A stretch of 64,000 nucleotides of DNA from Lepas anatifera. Lineage: Eukaryota; Arthropoda; Thecostraca; Lepadidae. The stretch spans positions 513,501 to 577,500 of the forward strand of contig JAOTON010001681.1 in NCBI GenBank assembly GCA_034440635.1, read 5' to 3'. Below, piece by piece: positions 46,216 through 55,022 of this stretch (its first letter is position 1; each line of letters opens with the position of its first letter). A model generated the notes under the pieces. The model made no database searches, was not told the origin of the DNA, and saw only the letters and a list, made by a program, of their open reading frames with translations. Made by a program: the position numbers and the translations under genes.

Positions 46216-47130
46216 ATCATGGCTATTACATCTCCGTTTACCAACCACCTATTTCAGTGACACGGATTATGGTTTAACACCGATTGTAATAATTATGGAT
46301 TACAAATTAAGACCATTACAATTGTGAAATGAAATTAAATGATATATTTTACTGATCATCGATTAACACAGTAACACTGATTATGACATTAGGATCGGGT
46401 GAATTTTTTTATTTTCTGTTTGAAGCTGTAGCTGTTCTTGCAGTGGCGGGCAGTGCGTTCCAGGTTCTGACGGCTCGGTGCGGGAATCTCTCGTGTGTTA
46501 TTTCTAGGTTTGGTGGTCTTGTGTTGGAAGTTTGGATGATGGTAGTGTCGGCTGATGCACGTGTAGTCCTGCATGATACCGCATACCTTTTGTGGATGGT
46601 AAACTTATTTTTATATAGGCCTTCAGTGAGGTGAACCAATTTATGAATGGCTGATGAGACGCATGTTGAAATGCGCTCGGTAAAGCTTGGCCGCCCGAGC
46701 TGCCGCCTGGCTGCGCTGATTCGGTCGCACTTCTTCTTGCCGGTGACTATTCGAATCCCGAAGTTCACGAGCTCGTTCAGCCTTTGGCGGTTCTGATCAG
46801 TGACTGGAGCCCAAGAGGCCAGACAGCATGTGAGGAGACACGAGGGCTTCTAACGGCGTTTTGGTTATTTTCCTAGGGAGAGTGTGAGCCAGCTTGTTAA
46901 TATAGAGAGGTGAACCAAAGCATCGCTTTGTGGTTATGGATGCTTGTTGTTCCCCGGTCAGATGTTGATCTAAAGTTATTCCAAAAATTTCTATCAAAAT
47001 GACCGTAGCGTGATTGTTTTTTTTCTGAAGCCAAGTGTCGGAGCCGTATTGGTTTCGTCTTCTTGAAATCGAGTTTTTGGTCTGCCCAACATATACCAAG
47101 GTATTATAAGCTGTGTCTATATAAATATAT
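46216..47130 (-). pseudogene. LINE reverse-transcriptase C-terminus and 3' UTR, minus-strand arm
   Basis: The minus strand reads GQTKNSISRRRNQYGSDTW, IFGITLDQHLTGEQQ, LAHTLPRKITKTPLEALVSP, then NFGIRIVTGKKKCDRISAA, RRQLGRPSFTE, NKFTIHKRYAVSCRTTRAS, PHRAVRTWNALP. This is the region after the catalytic core of a Jockey/CR1-like reverse transcriptase, up to its C-terminus. A 3' UTR with repeated GTAACACTGATTATG-type motifs runs down to about 46216. It has frame breaks near 46795. It has no terminal RNase H, so it is a different family from the LINE at 13-21 kb. Confidence 0.8.
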
Positions 47131-47147
47131 CCATTTTCGCCCGATTC

Positions 47148-47976
47148 CCTACAGTCACTTTTGAAAATACAACGCTGAAATCTGCCGAAACCGTGAAAAT
47201 TCTTGGAATAACTATGCATAAGCATCTGACTGGGGAGCAACAAACATCCATAGTCACAAAACGATGTTTTGGCTAACTTCTCTCTATATCAACAAGCTGG
47301 CTCACACTCTCCCTCGAAAAACAACCAAAACGCTGGTGGAAGCCCTCGTGTCTCCTCACATGCGGTACTGTCTGCTCTCCTGGGCTCCAGTCACTGATCA
47401 GAACCGCCAAAGGATGAACAAGCTCGTTAACTTCGGGATTCGAATAGTCACCGGCAAGAAGAAGTGCGACCGAATCAGCGCAGCCAGGCGGCAGCTCGGG
47501 CGGCCAAGCTTTACCGAGCTCATTTCAACATGCCACTCATCAGCCATTCATAAATTGGTTCACCTCACTGAAGGCCTATATAAAAATAAGTTTATCGTCC
47601 ACAAAAGGTATGCGGTATCATGCAGGACTACACGTGCATCAGCCGACACTACCATCATCCAAACTTCCAACACAAGACCACCAAATTTAGAAATAACACA
47701 CAAGAGATTCCCACACCGAGCCGTCAGAACCTGGAGCGCACTGCCTGCCACTGCAAGACACACCAAGAACAGCTACAGCATCAAACAGAAAGCAAAGAAA
47801 CTGATCCGACCCTAAATCATAATCTGTGTTACTGTGTCAATCCATTATCAGTAAAATCCATCACTTTTCATTCAATAATCATAATAATAATCTGTCATCC
47901 ATAATTAGCACAATTGATGTTAAACCATGACCAGTGTCACTGAGTTAAGTGTAAAGGGAGATGTAATCGCCACAAC
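47148..47976 (+). pseudogene. second copy of the same LINE 3' end, plus-strand arm
   Basis: The plus strand reads VTFENTTLKSAETVKILGIT then HKHLTGEQQ, LAHTLPRKTTKTLVEALVSP, RYCLLSWAPVTDQNRQRMNK, NFGIRIVTGKKKCDRISAA, and the same C-terminus as the minus arm, followed by the same 3' UTR (AAATCATAATCTGTGTTACT, GACCAGTGTCACTGAGTTAA). An in-frame stop lies near 47276. The two arms are about 80-90% alike by eye and converge head to head at about 47130-47150, making an 0.8-kb inverted repeat with almost no spacer. Confidence 0.85.
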
Positions 47977-48497
47977 GTGAGCATCTCTGAGAAAGCAAAT
48001 ACAATACGCTGAGAATGACACGGAACTGAGAATGGAAAGGCATCGACAATGTCAAAGATCTGAGAATGACAGGTCAACGGCAATAGCCCGACTAAAAATG
48101 GCAAGGGGAATTAGAACAAAAAGGCATCAAACCGGGAATTTAGAAGGGTCATTAACAACGGCACTCACAATGAATGGCACATCACTGAGATAGAAGCCGC
48201 CTTCCTTCGTAAACGGAACGCACTTTGTAACGGAAGGTAAACGGCTTGGCGCGTCTCCCTTCGTAAGCGACTTCTGACTGGCAGAGCGCTGATGAAACGG
48301 CTCCCCCAATACACATTCGCGTTGCTGATCATGCCATTTTTTTCTTCTTGATAACAAATCTGGTCCATCATGTTGCAAAACCAGCTCTTGGAGAGGGAGT
48401 CCCACTAAAGTCATCCAGGGACTTGCCACGGAGATCCCGACCCGAATATCCGAACAGGCAACTACGCGTAATGAAGGGTTAATTTAGCAGCCAAAGT
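47977..48497. other. unassigned sequence with GAGAATGACA motifs
   Basis: 47980-48090 repeats GAGAATGACA/GAATGG-type motifs loosely. The minus-strand open frame at 48429-48127 (100 codons) has no domain I recognise. Confidence 0.35.
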
Positions 48498-49343
48498 TTA
48501 AAACGCGCATTGACGGGGGTCTGAGCCACCTTCACTTTGACGGGGAGGGGCGGGTACCCGCCCCCCCTTAGATCTCGAGAACCACGCTAGGTGGCAAAAA
48601 ACGGTAAACGGCGTTGGGTAGCTCATCCACTTCTCCATCGAAAATATTTGTACCATTTTTTGTCAGGTCACATTTAAGGTCACTAGAGGTCAAAACATGC
48701 GGTAACAGGGGTAATATGTAAATGAAGGTTTTCGGTCATTATATCTTAACAAGTAAATATAGAGCAAAACGATTTGAACTATATGAATGAATCCTCGCAA
48801 GCCAAATTGAACGATATATAATATGACCTTGCTGGGTCAAATCAAGGATTTGACCTGACCTGAGGTCATGTCACGGTCAAATTATATAAAATGCATATCA
48901 CTAGGACCGCAAAGACAAGGCGAATCTAATGCAATTAAAATAAGCGTTCATCACCATCCGTTACTAATTTATTCCCTTAAGACCATTTTCCCCATGTATT
49001 TCCAATGGAGAGGTCATGGCTCGTACCTGACCTTGGGTCATCGATATAAAAAATACAGGAACAGATTTTAGAGAACTCGATGGGCCCATTATGTGATATG
49101 AGTTTCAATGGGATAAGTTCACCCTGTTGCGACCTATGCAATCTTAAACTTTTTTGAGGTTAGGTCACTTGCCCTGTACTAGTGACCTGACCTGAGATGA
49201 CCTAACCTTAAAATTTTCACAAAAGTTGTAAAAATGAGAGAAAAGGTATGCCAAGTACGGCGGCGCTACGCACCGCCGTTATTATGCTGTCTCCGAAAAA
49301 CCCGAGGGGGCGGGTACCCGCCCCCCGTCAATGCGCGTGTTAA
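48498..49343 (+). mobile_element. TTAA miniature element family A, copy 3 (846 bp)
   Basis: TTAA at 48498-48501 and 49340-49343. Left end AACGCGCATTGACGGGGGTC, right end CCGTCAATGCGCGTG. The GGGTACCC-centred palindrome is present near both ends (perfect 20 nt at 49306-49325). The interior aligns with copies 1 and 2 (GGCGTTGGGTAGCTCATCC, ATATGACCTTGCTGGGTCAA, GACCTGACCTGAGATGACCT). Dense AGGTCA half-sites, no ORF. Confidence 0.88.
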
Positions 49344-49464
49344 CGCCCAACAAAGCACAGAGACGGGCCGCCTCGATCAGGTCACCCTCTCACCAGTCAG
49401 TTGCCAGTCAACCCATGTCGGGTAAATAATGAGCGCCGGAGCGTCTCAGAACAAATCCTAGGTC

Positions 49465-49548
49465 TGCACACGCACTGCTACTGCATGTTCGTGAGCCGGG
49501 GGCCGGAGCCCAACACTCTACCAACTGAGCTTCAGGAGCGGTTGAAAA
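49465..49548 (-). mobile_element. tRNA-like (SINE head) relic
   Basis: The minus strand AAGCTCAGTTGGTAGAGTGT (49532-49513) is a textbook tRNA A-box region, followed by GGGCTCCGGCCCCCGGCTCA, where the B box (GGCTCACGAA) is degraded. Probably the head of an old SINE. Confidence 0.5.
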
Positions 49549-50414
49549 TGGCCGGCATTTGCTATGCCTTGCGAGGAAACGCCTGATTTCTCTGAACACA
49601 GCAGAAGGGCTGGTAAACAAAATACCCACCAGTTACTATGGAAAAATCCCCTGTGATATAACGCAAATGAGATGTAACCTCTTCACAAACACGACACCTT
49701 GAGTGTTCACTTCAGGAAATTTGGCGCCAAGAACTTAACACTTATGTAGACTTTTATGACGTCAAAAATTTGTCGACAAAAATCACGATAATTTACACGT
49801 AGGAACTCATTCTGTATTAAGGAGAAGCTGCGTTTAAAGCTGAGTCTCGAATTTGTATATAACACCGCGTTCGTATGCAGGCTCATAGTTGAAATGGCTC
49901 ATAAGCCACCAATGAGAAGCGCTGGCGGCTTCTGCCCAGCGGCCGCCTCCCACACTGGCACTGCCCCAGCCGGCAGCATGCAGAGCACAGCTCCCAGATG
50001 GCAGCACAGTGGCAGGGCCAGATCACCGCCTTCAGTCTTCCCCGACCAGCGAAATTCAGATCTGGCGCTGTTATTTGCCTCCGCAGGTTTAACATTCGTT
50101 TATTTGTGTCAATAGCTGCAGCTTAGTTCCCGCACGATATTTCAAAAGTCAAAGGTGACATCTGGAATGCTTTACTTTCCACTGAACGAGCGCACAGCCA
50201 GATGACTGAAGCGGTCAGCCAACTTAATTATTTCGGATAGATTCAGTACATTCTGACGTATAGACTTCAAACTATCCGAATCAAGTTTCATACCCATCAC
50301 CCATACATGAAAATGTTTCGAAAGAATCAAGCTTGGCACGGGGCTAGGTGCCACGTGCTGCAAGTTTAGTTTCGCGGTCGCTTGGACGATACAGAAGCTA
50401 CCATTTGGACATAT

Positions 50415-50877
50415 CACATCAGCGTTTCCAGAGATACGGACCTAGCACAAACACATCAGCGTTCCCAGAGATACGGACCTAGCACAAACACATCAGCGTT
50501 CCCAGAGATACGGACCTAGCACAAACACATCAGCGTTCCCAGAGATACGGACCTAGCACAAACACATCAGCGTTCCCAGAGATACGGACCTCGCACAAAC
50601 ACATCAGCGTTCCCAGAGATACGGACCTAGCACAAACACATCAGCGTTCCCAGAGATACGGACCTCGCACAAACACATCAGCGTTCCCAGAGATACGGAC
50701 CTCGCACAAACACATCAGCGTTCACAGAGATACGGACCTCGCACAAACACATCAGCATTCCCAGAGATACGGACCTCGCACAAACACATCAGCGTCCCCA
50801 GAGATACGGACCTCGCACAAACACATCAGCGTTCCCAGAGATACGGACCTCGCACAAACACATCAGCGTCCCCGGAG
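50415..50877. repeat. 37-bp minisatellite, about 12 copies
   Basis: Units CATCAGCGTTCCCAGAGATA plus CGGACCTAGCACAAACA, 37 bp. The 5' units carry CCTAG, the 3' units CCTCG, a clear polarity of variants. Diverged relatives (CCAGCGTGCCCGGAAGATAA, CCAACGTTTTCGGGTGGTAC, CAGCGTTCACTGAGGGAACG) lie outside the array at about 51345-51465. Confidence 0.95.
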
Positions 50878-51495
50878 TTACTGATATTTACCCGGGATAC
50901 ATGAGCAGCGTCGGTACCGAGCTCCTGAGTACGAACTATTGCATCATAAAAGAGCTAGACGAAATATGACTCGACCGAGATGAAATTTGGCAAAGAAGAA
51001 CAGACCATTGTCAGAAGCCTATGAGTAATCAGTCATTTGATTTGAATGTAATATTTATGCAAACAAATAAGTCATTTTCTGTCTTAAAAACTCAAATCAC
51101 TGATATTCAACAAAAATCCGACTCCAAAAACCGAACTTGCAATAACTTGGACAAAAAAACAGTATTTTACGGCAAAACTTTTTTAGATTCGAACAAACTG
51201 ACCTCAAAGTCCTCATTCCAGAAAAGGACCGCGATCGAGTGGCAGGGCCGCACCAGACATCCGGATACATGAGTCGACTGGTCCGTTCCCGCGGTCGGTA
51301 TTGCACTGAGGCTGCTCATGTCCCCATGGTAATCATACAAATAACACCAGCGTGCCCGGAAGATAAGGACCTCTGTTTTGTATTTAGCCACGCACAACAC
51401 ACCAACGTTTTCGGGTGGTACGAACCTCGCAAACATGACAGCGTTCACTGAGGGAACGGACCGCGCAGACGGCGGCGCTGCCGAGAGGTACTCAC

Positions 51496-51548
51496 GGACT
51501 AGGAGGAGTGACGTCATCCGTGTCCTCGGACTCGGTGATGGTGGCGTC
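51496..51548 (-). CDS. candidate 53-nt upstream exon (acidic peptide), possibly slingshot
   Basis: On the minus strand GATTCCGCCGCAG precedes GACGCC (acceptor ending at 51549), and CCTAGTCC is followed by GTGAGTAC (donor from 51495). The 53 nt read DATITESEDTDDVTPPSP with two bases left over (phase 2), the phase needed by the slingshot exon at 4620. Slingshot proteins have a short Ser/acidic N-terminal stretch just before the (S)EC..KG motif, which fits DATITESEDTDD joined to PSREC. It lies about 47 kb upstream on the same strand, beside a GC-rich promoter-like array. Family membership is inference; the exon itself is supported only by splice signals and a protein-like frame. Confidence 0.4.
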
Positions 51549-51792
51549 CTGCGGCGGAATCCGAGCGTCAGTCGACAGCGCGGCGCCACATTCGAGAACA
51601 ACACATACAATACAGTGCAGCAGATGATTGCATTGCTGTAAGCTTTACAGATGCTCTACAGAGTTGAGTGGTCCCACTTCTGAATTTTGGATTACACATT
51701 ATGAGATCACCAGTCTATTTTTTGGATGGTGTCATATTGTTATAAACCGATGCACATCCATGCTAAGGATTATCGCTGCGGTTGGCCGGGAC

Positions 51793-52245
51793 TTGGTGTC
51801 TGCCGGCCGCCGCCGCGGGGCCCGCCGCTGCTTAGTGAGCGGGCACCATCGGCGCAGCGCGCATGCGCCGTCACCGGCCGCCGCCGCGGGGCCCGCCGCT
51901 GCTTAGTGAGCGGGCACCATCGGCGCAGCGCGCATGCGCCGTCACCGGCCGCCGCCGCGGGGCCCGCCGCTGCTTAGTGGGGGCACGATCGGCGCAGGCG
52001 CATGCGCCGTCACCGGCCGCCGCCGCGGGGCCCGCCGCTGCTTAGTGAGAGGGCACGATCGGCGCAGCGCGCATGCGCCGTGACCGGCCGCCGCCGCGGG
52101 GCCTGCCGCTGCTTAGTGAGCGGGCACGATCGGCGCAGCGCGCATGCGCCGTGACCGGCCGCCGCCGCGGGGCCCGCCGGTGCTTAGTGAGCGGGCAGGG
52201 TCGGCGCAGCGCGCATGCGCCGTGACCGGCCACCGCGACGTGGCC
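51793..52245. repeat. 71-bp CpG-rich minisatellite, about 6.5 copies, with NRF1-type motif in each unit
   Basis: Units contain CCGGCCGCCGCCGCGGGGCC, CGCCGCTGCTTAGTGAGCGG and GCGCAGCGCGCATGCGCCGT. Spacing of GCTTAGTG is 71, 71, 68, 71, 71. Every unit has GCGCATGCGC, the palindromic NRF1 (insect Ewg) consensus. Such a CpG- and NRF1-rich block could act as a promoter. Array frames (SAHAPSPAAAAGPAAA) are not genes. Confidence 0.92.
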
Positions 52246-52256
52246 CGCCGAGCAGG

Positions 52257-52578
52257 CTCTAGCCCTGTTCCAGCTGTCAGCACAGTTTTGTCAGCAGGAC
52301 CTCTAACCTCTCCTCTAGAAAAGTAACATCAGCGCCATAATCGCCTCTAGTGTGTGCTAAGCAAAGGGAAATTAAACCTTTATACCATTAAAAAATATTA
52401 GGCTGCCACTTCGTGCGCTTACCATTTTTCATCAGCACAAATAGCAGGCCATCAGCCCCTAAAACCTCTACAACTAGTTCTCGGGAAGAGGCTACAGTCC
52501 TGTGACGTAAGCGCAACGCGGCCCGCTGATTGGTGCTGATAAAACTGTGCTGACAGCTGAAACAGGGCTTCTAGCACG
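52257..52578. promoter_or_regulatory. inverted repeat enclosing CCAAT/CRE-like elements
   Basis: Arms GCCCTGTTCCAGCTGTCAGC plus ACAGTTTT (about 52262-52290) and its near complement at about 52545-52575 enclose 240 bp. Near the right arm, the minus strand reads CACCAATCAGC (CCAAT box) then TTACGTCAC (CRE/ATF-like). With the adjacent NRF1-type array and the candidate exon at 51.5 kb, this could be a minus-strand promoter. The arms could instead be a MITE. Confidence 0.3.
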
Positions 52579-53464
52579 GGGCTTTTCAGTTCTAGCACGG
52601 TCCAATAAAAAATCGATTGTTTCCCAATCCGTAAAACCTATGGCCTTCAATTCGAATCAGTCCTAGCCTCTGAATAAAAATATTGTAAGCCCTGACAGAT
52701 ATTCTTCCACAAACAACAGCCACAAACACACACTTTTGCGTCGCCAATCTTCCAAGTGATTATAAACCATTCTTACGATGTAAGTCTGGCGGTGCTAAAA
52801 CTTTTTTTTAAACAAGCCAATTGAGCTGTAATGTAGCTTTCCATGCGGTTTGGGATGTTGGAAAAGTTTAGGAGGAAAAGAAAGGTCCAGCACTATTTTG
52901 TACGGCTTAAACCACGGGCCAGAAAAACACCATGCAGTGAAAGCGCTCATCTAAAAAAGACAGCCAGGGTATCCCACTAAAAATACTAGCGATGCACAGT
53001 GACGAACAATGAGCTTCAGCCTGTCTTCATTCTATGGTTGTGCAGTTCGAGCAGCATCTCCCAAATGGCAACATCTAGGGCTTCCACTGGTCCTCTCAAC
53101 GGATAGACAATCAAATTTGCCGCATTTTGTGATATTTTTCGTTGATAAATGTTGCCCAGGGCATTTCTGGGACTGAATGAAAAAGTGGGATATCTAATTA
53201 TGCCGGTTTCCTGCAAATAAAAAGATTAGTCACATAATAACCTTAAATATCAATATGAGATATCCAATACTGGTTCAATGACCGAATTTCGCCATTCTTC
53301 AATATGACTTTAAAAAGTTCAAGTCTTTGGAAGCACATTCGAATTCTTTAAGACAGCTTTTTCAAAACACAGGTTTTTCAATTTTGAAGTTTATGTTATC
53401 TTAGTTCAGGTCAAGTGGCCTTATCTACAAGGCCTTTCAGTTTGGAGGTACCAAACTGATCATG
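52579..53464. other. unassigned AT-rich sequence
   Basis: No gene, array or terminal repeat recognised. One weak TTAGTTCAGGTCAAGTGGCC near 53399 resembles a TTAA-family fragment. Confidence 0.4.
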
Positions 53465-53472
53465 GCACCAGT

Positions 53473-53665
53473 CATGGGCGCCGAAAGCGGGGGGGACGGG
53501 GGGACGCGTCCCCCCTGTTGGCCAACCAGGGGGGACGTCCCCCAAAATTTTTGGGCCAATGGTCATTAAGGCTGTCAGGTACCGAATATGCTCAAAATTC
53601 GCCTCCCCCAGTCAACACCAGCCCGGGTCCGTCCCCCCTGCGAGAATTCTGTGGCGGCGCCCCTG
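53473..53665. mobile_element. 193-bp hAT-type MITE with perfect 8-bp target duplication
   Basis: Identical GCACCAGT octamers (53465-53472, 53666-53673) flank ends CATGGGCGCCG and CGGCGCCCCTG. CA(G/T)GGGCGCCG-type ends plus an 8-bp duplication are hAT hallmarks. The interior repeats GGGGGGACG/CGTCCCCCC in both orientations. Non-coding. The intact duplication indicates a recent insertion. Confidence 0.85.
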
Positions 53666-53874
53666 GCACCAGTGAATGGCAGGCTTGATAATTTACTAAC
53701 CCAATATGTTCATATCACATGATAGACCCACTGAGTAGAAAACACATTGTGGCAATGTAGGGAGATATATTGTACTACACTATGCCTCGATTTAAGTCGA
53801 GTATCGGCTTTTGCGCCAATCCCGGGCTTGAAATGTACGGCTTTGTTCTATGCGTTCACCAATAAATGTCATCA

Positions 53875-54955
53875 TCATCTGCCTGTCAGAAAACGGAGCA
53901 TACGCCATTGAATACGCTGTTCAAAAGCTTCGTCCCTACCTTCTCGGTTCGAATTTTACCATCATGACCATTGGTGGGTCCAGGAGCAACTTTTGGGGGT
54001 GGTCAAACCAACGTTTGGAGGGGAGGGGGCTAAATCGAGAAAAAATCGCAAAAACATAGTATTCCTGAAGAAGAAAAAGCGGCCAAAATGTTGTCCTTTT
54101 GGGGAGCCAAAAGATACTATTACAGGTTTTGGTGGGGCCCACGGCCCCTTTGCCCCCCCTGGATCCGCCAGTGACCATGACAGACCAGAAACCGCTAAAT
54201 CATCTTCTTACCGATGAAGTGCACAATCCCCGAATTCAACGCTGGGCAATTATTACAGACGAGTACCGATGCGACATCAAATATATCACTGGTAAACAGA
54301 ATACCGTGGCCCATAGCCTCTCTAGATTTGAACCTCAGAGAGATGAACCCATGGATATTAACATCACAGGTTCCTACCATGCACCACGCGTTAAGTTGGA
54401 TCCCACAGTAGAGCCATGTTCTTCTGATAAAATTCAGACCCAAAGAAATTCCAGGAGTTTCTTGCTAAACACCCAGACTTGCTAAAGCCCTCCAGAGCGA
54501 GGAAAAGGAGATTCAGAAGATGATCAAAATCTTGCAGGACCCACACGATCCAAATCAAAGATGTACATACCTCAAACCCCGGTCTTCAACTGTGCATCTC
54601 TGAATTTCTTCAGAAACCGTTAGTTGAAGAAACCCCTCCTGGTTATTTCGGTGGACATCTAAGAATTGATAAAACCTATGATAAACTTCGATCTCGTTAT
54701 TACTGGTCTGTCATGTATCGTGACGTCGTGAATCACCTAAGACTTGTGGTCCGTTCCTCAGGGAAAAATGGAAATCGGTTCATAATCAACATCGTTGATG
54801 TATTTTCTGGCTGGCCCGAGTCGTTCGCTACTGATTCCAAAAGTGCAGAAACAGTCACTCAAATACTCATAGAGCACATCACTCCTCAACACGCATGGCC
54901 CCCTCTCATCAAAGCGGACAGTGGCACACAATTTTGTAGGGGACTGCCTTAAAGG
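53875..54955 (+). pseudogene. Ty3/gypsy-like retrotransposon pol relic (RNase H and integrase), interrupted
   Basis: The plus strand reads LSENGAYAIEYAVQKLRPYL then FTIMT (RNase H start), is broken by the MITE at 53969-54173, and resumes as DQKPLNHLL, NPRIQRWAIITDEYRCDI and KYITGKQNTVAHSLSR (end of RNase H). After a frame break it continues in integrase: GGHLRIDKTYDKLRSRYYW (HHCC region, Cys pair lost), INIVDVFSGWPESFATDSKS and KADSGTQF (core). Order and motifs are those of Ty3/gypsy pol. Protease, reverse transcriptase and LTRs are not seen. Deletions and stops make it inactive. It ends abruptly at the 74-bp tandem repeat. Confidence 0.85.
53969..54173. mobile_element. 205-bp hAT-type MITE inside the RNase H region
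   Basis: Ends CATTGGTGGGTCCAGG and CCTGGATCCGCCAGTG form a 16-bp imperfect inverted repeat. Flanks ATCATGAC (53961-53968) and ACCATGAC (54174-54181) match at 7 of 8 positions. Removing it rejoins the RNase H frame at FTIMT-DQKPL, independent support for the boundaries. Its ends resemble those of the MITE at 24779-24915. Confidence 0.85.
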
Positions 54956-55022
54956 GAGAGCCATCACCCGAGCCGGTGCCGGAGTCGACAGCCGGCTCCA
55001 CAGCCCTGCCTCAGGGATTGCC

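Noticed and set aside
48127..48429. 100-codon minus-strand frame as a gene
   Set aside because: No domain, splice context or homologous copy recognised; length is within chance for this base composition.
50415..50877. CRISPR-like regular repeats
   Set aside because: Units are directly adjacent with no unique spacers, and the window is eukaryotic; it is a minisatellite. The same applies to the other arrays.
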